Source: Mycobacterium sp. IS-836
GTDB taxonomy: Bacteria; Actinomycetota; Actinomycetes; Mycobacteriales; Mycobacteriaceae
DNA: 64,000 nt
Assembly: GCF_001954275.1 (NCBI RefSeq)
Contig: NZ_MBEU01000010.1
Coordinates: 62,001-126,000, forward strand
Reading direction: 5' to 3'
Shown: positions 42,923 through 51,614 of the stretch, piece by piece
Layout: every line of letters begins with the position of its first letter
How positions within the stretch are numbered: the first letter of the stretch is position 1
The notes under the pieces: generated by a model
Databases searched by the model: none
What the model saw: only the letters and a program-made list of their open reading frames with translations
What the model was told of the DNA's origin: nothing
Position numbers and translations under genes: made by a program

Positions 42923-44083
42923 TTAGGAGATGAGCTCGACCAAGGTGGCGTTGGCCGTGCCGCCGCCTTCGCACATGGTCTGCAGCCCGAAACGAATGCC
43001 GTTATCGCGCATGTGGTGAGCCATGCGGGTCATCAGTACCGCGCCGGATGCGCCCAGCGGGTGGCCCAGCGCGATCGCGCCGCCCAGCGGATTCACCACG
43101 CGGGGGTCGGCGCCGGTCTCGGCGATCCACGCCAGCGGCACCGGCGCGAAGGCCTCGTTCACCTCGAACGCGCCAACTTCGGACAGCGCGACGCCGGCCT
43201 TTTTCAGCACCTTCTCGGTCGCCGGAATTGGGCCGGTGAGCATCAGCACCGGATCGGCTCCGGTGACCGCGCCGGCGCGGTAGCGGACGAGCGGCGTCAG
43301 CCCCAGCGAAACCGCCATCTCCGACGTCGTCACCAACAGTGCCGCCGCGCCGTCGGAGATCTGCGACGAATTGCCCGCGTGGATCACGCCATCGTCGACG
43401 AACGCGGGCTTGAGCGCGGCGAGTTTCTCCACGGTGGTCCCGCGCCGCACCCCCTCGTCGGCGACGACGACCGTGCCCTGCTCGCCCTCGGTAAAGACCG
43501 GGACGATCTGCTCGGTGAAGGCCCCACTGTCCTGGGCCGCGGCGGCGCGTTCGTGGGATTGCACGGAGTACTCATCGAGCTGGTTGCGGGAGAATCCCCA
43601 CTTCTTGGCGATCATCTCCGCCGACAGACCCTGGTTGAAGGAGAAATCGTCATAGCGGGCAAGGACTTTCGGACCGTATGGCATCCCGGTTGCCCTGGCC
43701 GCGCCGAGCGGGACGCGGCTCATCACCTCGACGCCGCCGGCCACTACGACGTCCTGCTGGCCCGACATGACGGCCTGCACCGCGAAGTCGAGGGCCTGCT
43801 GGCTGGAGCCACACGCGCGGTTGACCGTCGTCCCGGGGATGCTCTCGGGCCAGCCGGCCGCCAGCACCGCGTAGCGCCCGATGTTGCTGGACTGATCGCC
43901 CACTTGCGAAACACAGCCCCAGATCACGTCATCCACGATGTCCGGGCCGACGCCGGCGCGGTCCAGCAGTTCGTTCAGGACGACCGCGGACAGGTCGGCG
44001 GCATGCATGCCGGACAACCCGCCGTTGCGCTTACCGACTGCCGTGCGTACCGCCTCAACGATGACTGTCTCACGCATGTTCAC
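42923..44083 (-). CDS. Thiolase (acetyl-CoA acetyltransferase)
   Basis: A 386-residue thiolase that cleaves 3-ketoacyl-CoA with CoA in beta-oxidation. The nucleophile Cys91 is in NRACGSSQ, the asparagine/histidine motifs are NEAFAP and GGAIALGHPLGASGA, and the second cysteine is in MCEGGGTANA near the C-terminus, so the active site is complete. Start at 44083 or two codons later. It overlaps the enoyl-CoA hydratase gene and ends the four-gene beta-oxidation operon that begins at 47434. Confidence 0.95.
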   Translation of the reverse strand: MNMRETVIVEAVRTAVGKRNGGLSGMHAADLSAVVLNELLDRAGVGPDIVDDVIWGCVSQVGDQSSNIGRYAVLAAGWPESIPGTTVNRACGSSQQALDFAVQAVMSGQQDVVVAGGVEVMSRVPLGAARATGMPYGPKVLARYDDFSFNQGLSAEMIAKKWGFSRNQLDEYSVQSHERAAAAQDSGAFTEQIVPVFTEGEQGTVVVADEGVRRGTTVEKLAALKPAFVDDGVIHAGNSSQISDGAAALLVTTSEMAVSLGLTPLVRYRAGAVTGADPVLMLTGPIPATEKVLKKAGVALSEVGAFEVNEAFAPVPLAWIAETGADPRVVNPLGGAIALGHPLGASGAVLMTRMAHHMRDNGIRFGLQTMCEGGGTANATLVELIS

Positions 44084-44882
44084 TCCGTATCACGTCAGAT
44101 TTTGACAGCGCCCACCGACCAGTAAACGACGGCTCTCGCCGCTCCGCGAAAGCGGCATAGGCGGCCGCGGCATCCGTCGTCGCGAAATTGACAGCCTGCG
44201 CGCGAGCCTCGTTGGCTAGCGAGTCGCGCAGGTTGCTGTCCACGCCCTCGTTCAGCAGCGCCTTCGTCTGGGCGAGCGCGACCGGCGGGCCGCCGGCCAG
44301 TCGGTCGGCGAGATCCTCGACGAAGGCGTCGATCTCGGCGGCGGACACCACCCAGGTCACCAGGCCCAAAGCGTGGGCTTCGGTGGCGTCGATGGTTTCG
44401 GCGAGCAGCGCGAGTCGCTTAGCCTGTTGCAGGCCAACGAGTTTCGGCAGCAGCCAGGAGCCACCGAGGTCGATTGACAGGCCCCGCTTGGAAAAGATCT
44501 GGCAGAACTTCGATTCCGGCGTAGCGACCACGAGATCGCATCCCAGTGCCAGGTTCCATCCGGCGCCGACCGCTACCCCGTCGACCTTGGCGACCGTCGG
44601 GATCGGGAGCTCGTGCAACGCGAGCGCCACGTCGGTCAGGCGCCGCAATTTGTCCCTCGGATGGACGTCGTCGCGGACCGAAATGTCGGCGCCGGAGCAA
44701 AAACTGCCGCCGGCGCCGGTGATGACCAGGGCGCGCACGCTGCGGTCACGACCGGCGCCATCGAGGGCGTCTCGCAACGCCACCCACAGCTGCGGAGTGA
44801 TCGCGTTTTTGCGGTGCGGGCGGTTGAGGGTCAGGGTGCGTACCCCGTCGCGATCATCGGACAGCAGCACGGGGTCGGTCAT
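44070..44882 (-). CDS. Enoyl-CoA hydratase/isomerase
   Basis: A 270-residue crotonase-fold protein. The CoA-binding and oxyanion segments NRPHRKNAIT and GAGGSFCSGADIS are clear, and WNLALGCDLVVAT carries the second oxyanion glycine. It likely hydrates or isomerises an enoyl-CoA made by the acyl-CoA dehydrogenase encoded immediately upstream. Its end overlaps the thiolase start by 14 bases. Confidence 0.93.
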   Translation of the reverse strand: MTDPVLLSDDRDGVRTLTLNRPHRKNAITPQLWVALRDALDGAGRDRSVRALVITGAGGSFCSGADISVRDDVHPRDKLRRLTDVALALHELPIPTVAKVDGVAVGAGWNLALGCDLVVATPESKFCQIFSKRGLSIDLGGSWLLPKLVGLQQAKRLALLAETIDATEAHALGLVTWVVSAAEIDAFVEDLADRLAGGPPVALAQTKALLNEGVDSNLRDSLANEARAQAVNFATTDAAAAYAAFAERREPSFTGRWALSKSDVIRSEHA

Positions 44883-44898
44883 CGGCGGCGGACGGTCA

Positions 44899-46080
44899 TC
44901 AGTAGCTGCGTGGCAGTTTCAGCGTGTGGGCTCCCAGGAAGTTCAGAATCATCTCCTGGCTGATCGGCGCGATCTTCATCAGCCGGGCCTCACGGAAGTA
45001 ACGCGCCACGTGGTATTCCTCCGAATACCCCATGCCGCCGTGGGTTTGCAACGCCCGGTCCGCGGCGGTGAAGCCGGCATCGGCGCACAGGTACTTGGCG
45101 GTATTCGCTTCGCGCCCACAAGGTTTGCCGTTGTCGTACAGCCAGGTGGCCTTGCGCAGCATCAGCTCCGCGGCGTCCAGCCGGGCCAGGGAGTCGGCCA
45201 GCGGGAACTGGATGCCCTGGTTCATCCCGATCAGGCGGCCGAAGACCTCGCGCTCGTTGGCGTACTTCACCGCTTTTTCGAGCGCGACCCTGCCGATGCC
45301 GAGCGCCTCGGCGGCGATCAGCATGCGTTCGGGGTTCAGGCCGTCGAGGATGTACTGAAATCCCTTGCCCTCCTCGCCGACTCGATCCTCGACCGGCACT
45401 TCGAGGTTGTCTATGAACAGCTCGTTGGAGCTGACGGCGTTGCGGCCCATCTTTCGGATCGGGCGGACGTCGACCTTGCTGCGATCCAGGTCGGTGAGAA
45501 AGAGGGTCATCCCGTCGGTCTTCTTGGCTACCTCGTCGTAACTTTGGGTCCGCGTCAACAGCAGGATCTTGTCGGACTCCATGGCTTTCGAGATCCAGAC
45601 CTTGCGGCCGTTGACGATGTAGCGATCCCCATCGCGTTTGGCGAACGTGGTGATGCGCGACGTGTCCAGTCCGGCACCGGGTTCGGTCACCCCGAAGCAC
45701 ACGTGTACTTCGCCGGTCGCGACGGGCGGCAATGTCCGCGCTTTGAGTTCCTCGGAACCATGCACGACCACGGGTTGCATTCCGAAGATCGACAGGTGGA
45801 TCGAGCTGGCCGCGTTCATGCCGCCGCCGGATTTGGCGACTTCCTCGAGCAGCAGGGTGGCCTCGGTGATGCCGAGGCCATGACCGCCGTACTCGGTCGG
45901 AATCGTCATCCCCAGCCAGCCGCCCTGAGCGATGGCGTCGTAGAACTCGGTTGGAAACTCGTGCGCCTGGTCTTTTTCCATCCAGTACTGGTCGTCGAAC
46001 TTCCGCGCCAACTCGGCGACCGACCGACGGATCAGCTCCTGGTCATCGGTCAGCTCGAAATTCATTCCATCGCCGGGCAC
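44899..46080 (-). CDS. Acyl-CoA dehydrogenase
   Basis: A 393-residue canonical acyl-CoA dehydrogenase, full length: N-terminal MNFELTDDQELIRRSV, the flavin segment CFGVTEPGAGLDTSRI, VNGRKVWISKAMESDK, and the C-terminal QTHGGMGYSEEYHVARYFREAR. GTG at 46080, with AGGAG eight bases upstream, is the likely start; an ATG at 46065 is the alternative. It belongs to the operon amidohydrolase-dehydrogenase-hydratase-thiolase, which can carry out a complete round of chain shortening apart from the hydroxyacyl oxidation. Confidence 0.93.
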   Translation of the reverse strand: MPGDGMNFELTDDQELIRRSVAELARKFDDQYWMEKDQAHEFPTEFYDAIAQGGWLGMTIPTEYGGHGLGITEATLLLEEVAKSGGGMNAASSIHLSIFGMQPVVVHGSEELKARTLPPVATGEVHVCFGVTEPGAGLDTSRITTFAKRDGDRYIVNGRKVWISKAMESDKILLLTRTQSYDEVAKKTDGMTLFLTDLDRSKVDVRPIRKMGRNAVSSNELFIDNLEVPVEDRVGEEGKGFQYILDGLNPERMLIAAEALGIGRVALEKAVKYANEREVFGRLIGMNQGIQFPLADSLARLDAAELMLRKATWLYDNGKPCGREANTAKYLCADAGFTAADRALQTHGGMGYSEEYHVARYFREARLMKIAPISQEMILNFLGAHTLKLPRSY

Positions 46081-46135
46081 TGCCAAATCTCCTCTGATCG
46101 AAATGCACCGGCGCACTCAGCATTCCGGCGGCGCA

Positions 46136-47434
46136 TCAGTCCTTGTTGCCGGATAGGGCTTTCGCGTTTGCCGCGAAATCCGCGAAGGACGAGCCGCCGC
46201 GGCTGTCCTTTTCGTGCCCCTTCGCCTTTATCGACACGTCGTGCCCCTCGGCGGCCTTGCGCAGCGCCCCGACAGTCGCCTGCTCCGGCGTGATGTGGGT
46301 GAATGGGTCGAACGAGTACCACCGCATGGCATTCTCATGGGTCATCTTCTTGATCTCGTCGTCCGGGACGTTGTTGATGGACAGCACGTCCCACAGCTCT
46401 TCCGGCGCACCCGGCCACATCGAGTCGCTGTGCGGGTAGTCAGCCTCCCAGCAGATGTTGTCGATGCCGATCATGTTGCGCAGTGCCACGCCGACCTTGT
46501 CGCTGATGAAGCAGGTCAGGAAGTGGTCGCGGAACACGTCCGACGGCAGCTTGTCGCCGAAGTTCTGGTGCGTCCAGGCGGAGTGCATCTCGTACGTGCG
46601 GTCCGCCCGCTCCAGGAAGTAGGGAATCCAGCCGGTGCCGCCCTCGGACAGCGCGATCTTGAGGTCCGGGTACTCCTTGATCGGCCGCGACCACAGCAGG
46701 TCCGCGGCGGCCTGCACGATGTTCATCGGTTGCAGGGTGATCATCACGTCCATCGGGGCATCGGGCGCGGTGATCGCGAGCCGGCCCGAGGAACCGATGT
46801 GGATGTTCATCACGGTGTTGGTGTCGCACAACGCTTTCCACAGCGGGTTCCAGTACTCGTCGTGGAAGCTGGGGTAGCCCATCGCGGCCGGGTTCTCGGT
46901 GAACGTCAGCGCGTGGACACCCTTCTTTGCGACTCGGCGAACCTCGGCGGCACACGCCTCGGCATCCCAGATCACCGGGATCGCCATCGGGATGAACCGC
47001 GCCGGGTACGCTCCGCACCATTCGTCGATGTGCCAGTCGTTGTAGGCCTGCACCAGCGCGGTCGAGAATTCCGGGTCCTCGGTGACGAACAGACGCCCGG
47101 CAAAGCCCGGGAAGGACGGGAAGCAGATCGAGGCCAGGATGCCGCCGGCGTTCATGTCCTTGACGCGCTCGTCGACGTTGTAGCAACCCGGCCGGATCTC
47201 ATCCAGACCCGTCGGCTCGATGCCGTACTCCTCCTTGGGCCGGCCGGCGACCGCGTTGAGTGCGACGTTCGGGATGACCGTGTCGCGGAACTTCCACATG
47301 TCCGAGCCGTCGGGGTTGTGCACCAGGCGCGGCGCGTCGTCGGCGTACTTCTTCGCCAGATGGTTCTTGAACATGTCCGGCGGCTCGACGGTGTGGTCGT
47401 CCACGCTGATCAGGATCATGTCTTCTTTGTTCAT
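46136..47434 (-). CDS. Amidohydrolase-family protein
   Basis: A 432-residue amidohydrolase_2 family protein, intact by its motifs: VDDHTVEPPDMF at the N-terminus and EADYPHSDSMWPG towards the C-terminus, with the barrel in between (for example LSEGGTGWIPYFLERADR). Closely similar proteins are abundant in mycobacteria, often beside acyl-CoA dehydrogenases. It is the first gene of the minus-strand beta-oxidation operon. A ring-opening hydrolysis or decarboxylation feeding the CoA pathway is an inference. Confidence 0.92.
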   Translation of the reverse strand: MNKEDMILISVDDHTVEPPDMFKNHLAKKYADDAPRLVHNPDGSDMWKFRDTVIPNVALNAVAGRPKEEYGIEPTGLDEIRPGCYNVDERVKDMNAGGILASICFPSFPGFAGRLFVTEDPEFSTALVQAYNDWHIDEWCGAYPARFIPMAIPVIWDAEACAAEVRRVAKKGVHALTFTENPAAMGYPSFHDEYWNPLWKALCDTNTVMNIHIGSSGRLAITAPDAPMDVMITLQPMNIVQAAADLLWSRPIKEYPDLKIALSEGGTGWIPYFLERADRTYEMHSAWTHQNFGDKLPSDVFRDHFLTCFISDKVGVALRNMIGIDNICWEADYPHSDSMWPGAPEELWDVLSINNVPDDEIKKMTHENAMRWYSFDPFTHITPEQATVGALRKAAEGHDVSIKAKGHEKDSRGGSSFADFAANAKALSGNKD

Positions 47435-47531
47435 GTCCGCTCCTTCTCGATCGAATCCGTCGGACGCGCTGTGCCCACACAGTTACGGCGAACCGCCGCT
47501 TGGCGCCAAGATCACTATTTTGAAAACTATC

Positions 47532-47548
47532 TTCTCGTGAAGCGAGAA
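47532..47548. promoter_or_regulatory. Inverted repeat TTCTCG-N5-CGAGAA
   Basis: Perfect six-base arms, 98 bases upstream of the amidohydrolase start at 47434. The half-sites echo GAGAAT/ATTCTC but face outward (everted), so it may be a variant site for the same regulator. Confidence 0.4.
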
Positions 47549-47820
47549 TCAACATCCAGCACCGCGCGCAGCGACTCACGCAGCCCTGACCAGGCCCTAA
47601 GACGATTAGTCTCATTGCCCGCCTTCGAGCGTCACCGCCGCGAGGTAAATACCGGGGCCACCTAGAGAAAACCTGACGTTTCGCCGGAAAACGTGGACCC
47701 ACAGCACGGGCCGAGCGGGCAACGCTTCCGCCGCGGTCGCCCGGGCGGCTGGCCAGTGCGGATCGCGACCCGCTGGCATTGACCAGCCGACCGAATCGTG
47801 CAAGTCTATTGGTTGGAAAT

Positions 47821-47835
47821 GAGAATATGATTCTC
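47821..47835. promoter_or_regulatory. GAGAAT-N3-ATTCTC operator
   Basis: Perfect repeat GAGAAT-ATG-ATTCTC, 24 bases upstream of the CMD gene at 47859 and overlapping the expected promoter. Confidence 0.7.
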
Positions 47836-47858
47836 TTTCACCGAGAGGAGCTTGCCTG

Positions 47859-48392
47859 ATGCGTCTGCGGCCGCTGCCCGCCGACCAGTGGGACGAGGCT
47901 GTCGAGCAGTCACTGTCCGGCATGCTGCCCCACGAAAGGCGCAACCCCCAGGACGCCGGCACGCTGATGTCGACGCTGGTCCGCCACCCGAAACTGGCCC
48001 GCGCATTCCTGCGGTTCAGCGGGTACCTGCTGTTCGGCTCCACCCTCCCGGCGCGCATCCGCGAGCAAGCGATCCTGCGTGTCGCCCATCGACGCGGCTG
48101 CGAATACGAGTGGTCCCACCACGTGAGCCTCGCGAAGAAGGAGGGACTGTCCGAAGCCGAGATCGCCGCCGCGCAGACGGGCGAAACGAGCGACGAGTTC
48201 GATCGCGCCGTGTTCACGGCCGTCGACGAACTCGACGAGAAATCCAACCTCTCCGATCAGACGTGGACGGCCCTTTGCGAACGGCTTGACGAACGTCAGC
48301 GTATGGACTTGATCTTCACCATCGGTGGCTACATCGCACTCGCGATGGCGATCAACACTTTTGGCGTACAGCTCGAGAACGAGAAAGGTTAG
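47859..48392 (+). CDS. Carboxymuconolactone decarboxylase family protein
   Basis: A 177-residue CMD-family protein. The core ARIREQAILRVAHRRGCEYEWSHHVSLAKKEGLS is the family block; it has a single cysteine next to Glu-Tyr-Glu, not the C-x-x-C of AhpD. The following helices end with IFTIGGYIALAMAINTFG. Many mycobacterial members accompany oxygenase genes. ATG 47859 follows GAGAGGAG. It leads the operon that continues with the Rieske oxygenase four bases later. Confidence 0.88.
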   Translation: MRLRPLPADQWDEAVEQSLSGMLPHERRNPQDAGTLMSTLVRHPKLARAFLRFSGYLLFGSTLPARIREQAILRVAHRRGCEYEWSHHVSLAKKEGLSEAEIAAAQTGETSDEFDRAVFTAVDELDEKSNLSDQTWTALCERLDERQRMDLIFTIGGYIALAMAINTFGVQLENEKG

Positions 48393-48396
48393 AGCC

Positions 48397-49674
48397 TTGC
48401 CCCACTTCCCGAAACCGGCCGCAGGCAGCTGGACAGAAAACTATCCCGAACTGGGCACCGGGCCAGTCGATTACACCGACTCGATCGATCCAGCATTCTT
48501 CGAAGCCGAACGCGATGCGATCTTCAAACGGACGTGGCTCAACGTCGGCCGCGTCAATCGCCTGCCGCGCACCGGCAGCTACTTCACCAAGGAACTGCCC
48601 TCGGCCGGCAAGGGCATGTCGGTCATCATCGTCAAGACCAAGGACGGTTGGGTCAAGGCGTTTCACAACGTCTGCCGCCATCGCGGAAACAAGTTGGTGT
48701 GGAACGACTTTCCGCACGAGGAGACATCGGGCACCTGCCGACAGTTCACCTGCAAGTACCACGCCTGGCGCTACAGCCTCGACGGCGACCTGACCTTCGT
48801 CCAGCAGCCGGAAGAGTTCTTCAACGTCGACAAGGCCGACTACGGCTTGGTACCGGTGCGCTGCGAGGTGTGGGAAGGCTTCATCTTCATCAACTTCGAC
48901 AACAACGCGGCGCCGCTCACCGACTACCTCGGACCGCTGGCCAAGAGCATCGAGGGCTACCCGTTCGGCGAGATGACGGAGACCTACTCCTACCGGGCCG
49001 AGGTCGGCAGCAACTGGAAGCTGTTCATCGACGCGTTCGTCGAGTTCTATCACGCGCCGATCCTGCACCAGGGGCAGTACACCAAGGAGGAAGCCGCCAA
49101 AATCCAGAAGTACGGGTACGAGGCGCTGCACTACGAGCTGGCCGGCCCGCACAACCTGCAGTCGACCTGGGGTGGGCAGGCGCCGCCGCCCGACATGTCC
49201 ATGGTCAAGCCGATGGACCAGGTATTGCGCAGCGGGTTGTTCGGTCCGTGGGACAAGCCGGAGATCATCCAGAACCTGGAGCTGCCGCCGGGTGTCAACG
49301 TGAAGAGGGTGCCGCAGTGGGGCATCGACTCCTGGCTCTTCTACCCGAACTTCATGCTGCTGATCTGGGAGCCCGGCTGGTTCTTGACCTACCACTACTG
49401 GCCGACCGCCGTCGACAAGCACACCTTCGAGTGCTCGCTCTATTTCGTTCCGCCGCGCAACGCGCGGGAACGCCTCGCCCAGGAGCTGGCGGCGGTGACG
49501 TTCAAGGAGTACGCGCTGCAGGACGCCAACACGCTGGAGGCGACCCAGACCATGATCGGCACCCGGGCCGTCAAGGAGTTCCTGTTGTGCGATCAGGAGG
49601 TGCTCATCCGCCATCTGCACAAGACCACCGGCGACTACGTGAAGGAGTACCAGCGCAATGGCGTTACCGTCTGA
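48397..49674 (+). CDS. Rieske non-haem iron oxygenase, alpha subunit
   Basis: A 425-residue ring-hydroxylating oxygenase. The Rieske ligands are Cys93-x-His95 in VCRHRG and Cys119-x2-His122 in TCKYHAW. The catalytic iron motif is EFYHAPILH with His219 and His224. These enzymes hydroxylate aromatic or alicyclic rings with electrons from a reductase, which is not encoded nearby. TTG at 48397 follows AAAGG; the longer frame to 48325 lies inside the CMD gene. The small gene at 49658 overlaps its 3' end. Confidence 0.93.
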   Translation: MPHFPKPAAGSWTENYPELGTGPVDYTDSIDPAFFEAERDAIFKRTWLNVGRVNRLPRTGSYFTKELPSAGKGMSVIIVKTKDGWVKAFHNVCRHRGNKLVWNDFPHEETSGTCRQFTCKYHAWRYSLDGDLTFVQQPEEFFNVDKADYGLVPVRCEVWEGFIFINFDNNAAPLTDYLGPLAKSIEGYPFGEMTETYSYRAEVGSNWKLFIDAFVEFYHAPILHQGQYTKEEAAKIQKYGYEALHYELAGPHNLQSTWGGQAPPPDMSMVKPMDQVLRSGLFGPWDKPEIIQNLELPPGVNVKRVPQWGIDSWLFYPNFMLLIWEPGWFLTYHYWPTAVDKHTFECSLYFVPPRNARERLAQELAAVTFKEYALQDANTLEATQTMIGTRAVKEFLLCDQEVLIRHLHKTTGDYVKEYQRNGVTV

Positions 49675-49981
49675 ATTCGCTGACCTGGAGCCTTATTTGG
49701 ATTGGGACCTGGCCACCGAACCCGAGCGCTACGCCAAGCGCCTGGCCTCGACCATGCCCGAGATGCAGGCGTTCTACGACGCCGCGTTCCCGCGGCTCAA
49801 CGACGCCATCGAGTACTGTGACAAGTTCCCGCTGGACGATCTGCCCGAGGACGCCCGTACGCTCATGCACATCATGCAGTCGCTGGTCATGGTGTCGTTT
49901 CCGATAGAGGCGTGGAAGCAGCCGCGCGTGCCCGACAGCGGCGCCGCGTGGGTGGAGCTGATCCGCGAGCCGGTGATCTGA
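49658..49981 (+). CDS. Small conserved protein linked to the Rieske oxygenase
   Basis: A 107-residue soluble, acidic, mostly helical protein starting MALPSEFADLEPYLDWDLATEPERYAKRL. It overlaps the oxygenase gene by 17 bases and so is translationally coupled. No cofactor motif is visible. It may be a structural or assembly partner of the oxygenase, but this rests only on position. Confidence 0.75.
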   Translation: MALPSEFADLEPYLDWDLATEPERYAKRLASTMPEMQAFYDAAFPRLNDAIEYCDKFPLDDLPEDARTLMHIMQSLVMVSFPIEAWKQPRVPDSGAAWVELIREPVI

Positions 49982-49984
49982 GAG

Positions 49985-51211
49985 GTGTTGACGCTCAAGG
50001 CCGCCGGGCTGCTCGACGTTGATAGCGGCGAGGTCCTGCGGCCCGGTATCCTGCGCATCGATGGCGATCGGATCGCCGGTGTCGGCGGTGACACCGAAGG
50101 CGAGCTGATCGACCTCGGCGACCAAATCCTGCTGCCCGGATTGATGGACATGGAGGTCAACCTCCTGATGGGCGGCCGCGGGGAGAAGCCCGGCCTGTCG
50201 CAGGTCCAGGACGATCCCCCGACGCGGGTGCTGCGCGCGATTGGCAATTCCCGACGCACGCTGCGCGCGGGATTCACCACCGTGCGCAATCTCGGTCTCT
50301 TCGTCAAGACCGGCGGCTACTTGCTGGATGTCGCGCTGGGCAAGGCAATTGACGCGGGCTGGATCGACGGGCCGCGGGTGGTGCCGGCCGGTCACGCCAT
50401 CACGCCGACCGGCGGACACCTGGATCCGACGATGTTCGCGGCGTTCGCACCACACGTGCTCGACTTGACGGTCGAGGAGGGCATCGCCAACGGAATCGAC
50501 GAGATCCGCAAGGCGGTGCGTTACCAGATCAAACACGGCGCCGAGCTGATCAAGGTCTGTTGCTCGGGCGGGGTGATGTCGCTGACGGGACCCCCTGGGG
50601 CGCAGCACTATTCGGATGAGGAACTGCGGGCGATCGTCGACGAGGCCCACCGGCGCGGACTGCGGGTGGCCGCGCACACGCATGGCGCCGACGCGGTCAA
50701 ACACGCGGTGGCAGCCGGCATCGACTGCATCGAGCACGGCTTCCTGGTCGACGACGAGGCCATCGCGATGATGGTCGAGCACGGCACGTTCCTGGTATCC
50801 ACTCGGCGCCTGGCCGAGGGGATGGATGTCTCCCACGCCCCGCCCGAACTACAGGCGAAGGCCGCGGAGATGTTTCCGAAGTCGCGCACATCCATAGTGG
50901 CCGCGCACAAGGCCGGCGTGAAGATCGCCGTCGGCACCGATGCGCCGGCGATTCCACACGGCCGCAACGCCGACGAGCTTGTCACGCTCGTCGAATGGGG
51001 CCTTCCCCCGTTAGCGGTGCTGCGGGCGGCGACGGTGACCGCGGCCGAGCTCATCAACTCGACCGACCGTGGGCGGCTCGTACCGGGCCAGCTCGCCGAT
51101 ATCATCGCGGTACCGGGAAACCCGTTGGAAGACATAACCGTTACCCAGCACGTCAGCTTTGTCATGAAAGGCGGCAAGGTCTATGTCGACAAATCAGCCG
51201 ACCAGAACTGA
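49985..51211 (+). CDS. Metal-dependent amidohydrolase (imidazolonepropionase-like)
   Basis: A 408-residue amidohydrolase of the cyclic-imidase/prolidase type, distinct from the amidohydrolase_2 proteins elsewhere in the window. It shows the N-terminal beta sandwich (DLGDQILLPGLMDMEVNL), a barrel with a lysine in GAELIKVCCSGGVMS, the histidines in VAAHTHGADAV and IEHGFLVD, and the aspartate in VGTDAPAIPHG. The usual HxH just after LPGLMD reads MEVNL here, so the first two metal histidines are absent. GTG at 49985 is used. It overlaps the SnoaL gene by 29 bases. Confidence 0.87.
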   Translation: MLTLKAAGLLDVDSGEVLRPGILRIDGDRIAGVGGDTEGELIDLGDQILLPGLMDMEVNLLMGGRGEKPGLSQVQDDPPTRVLRAIGNSRRTLRAGFTTVRNLGLFVKTGGYLLDVALGKAIDAGWIDGPRVVPAGHAITPTGGHLDPTMFAAFAPHVLDLTVEEGIANGIDEIRKAVRYQIKHGAELIKVCCSGGVMSLTGPPGAQHYSDEELRAIVDEAHRRGLRVAAHTHGADAVKHAVAAGIDCIEHGFLVDDEAIAMMVEHGTFLVSTRRLAEGMDVSHAPPELQAKAAEMFPKSRTSIVAAHKAGVKIAVGTDAPAIPHGRNADELVTLVEWGLPPLAVLRAATVTAAELINSTDRGRLVPGQLADIIAVPGNPLEDITVTQHVSFVMKGGKVYVDKSADQN

Positions 51212-51614
51212 GGATCTGGTCGAGATCCAGCAACTACTCGCCCGCTACGCGGTCACCATCACACAGGAAGACATCGACGGCCTCATCGGCGTCTTCACGC
51301 CCGACGGAACCTACAGCGCGTTCGGCGACACGTACAGCTTAGACAAGTTCCCGGAATTGGTAGCCGCGGCGCCAAAAGGCTTGTTTCTCACTGGAACTGC
51401 GCTGGTCGACATCGACGGCGATGCGGCCAGCGGGACGCAACCGCTGTGCTTCATCGACCATGCCACCCATGACATGCGCATCGGCTACTACCGCGATACC
51501 TACTCACGCACCGCCGACGGATGGCGGCTGAAGACCCGGGCCATGACGTTCATCCGCCGCAGCGGAGTGCACGATTCCGGGCGCCCACACGCCGTCGGCC
51601 GCCCCACCCCGTGA
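51183..51614 (+). CDS. SnoaL/NTF2-like protein
   Basis: A 143-residue single-domain SnoaL-like protein: EIQQLLARYAVTITQEDIDGLIGVFTPDGTY at the start and YYRDTYSRTADGWRLKTRAMTFIRRS near the end. The fold is a small cone used by isomerases, cyclases, dehydratases and ligand-binding proteins. It overlaps genes on both sides (51211 and 51611), so it is tightly built into the operon. It shares a fold class with the repeat domains of the giant protein but is not especially similar to them. Confidence 0.87.
   Translation: MSTNQPTRTEDLVEIQQLLARYAVTITQEDIDGLIGVFTPDGTYSAFGDTYSLDKFPELVAAAPKGLFLTGTALVDIDGDAASGTQPLCFIDHATHDMRIGYYRDTYSRTADGWRLKTRAMTFIRRSGVHDSGRPHAVGRPTP

Larger units (their letters stand above)
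47435..47858. promoter_or_regulatory. Divergent intergenic region (424 bases)
   Basis: No gene was found. It separates the minus-strand amidohydrolase operon from the plus-strand CMD/Rieske operon. Two symmetric sites stand out: 47532-47548 towards the left operon and 47821-47835 just before the right one. The middle (about 47560-47800) is GC-rich with no clear structure. Confidence 0.6.

Noticed and set aside
44188-46293. 701-codon plus-strand open frame across hydratase and dehydrogenase genes
   Set aside because: It is antisense to two well-supported genes with family motifs; the length arises from high GC and codon bias.
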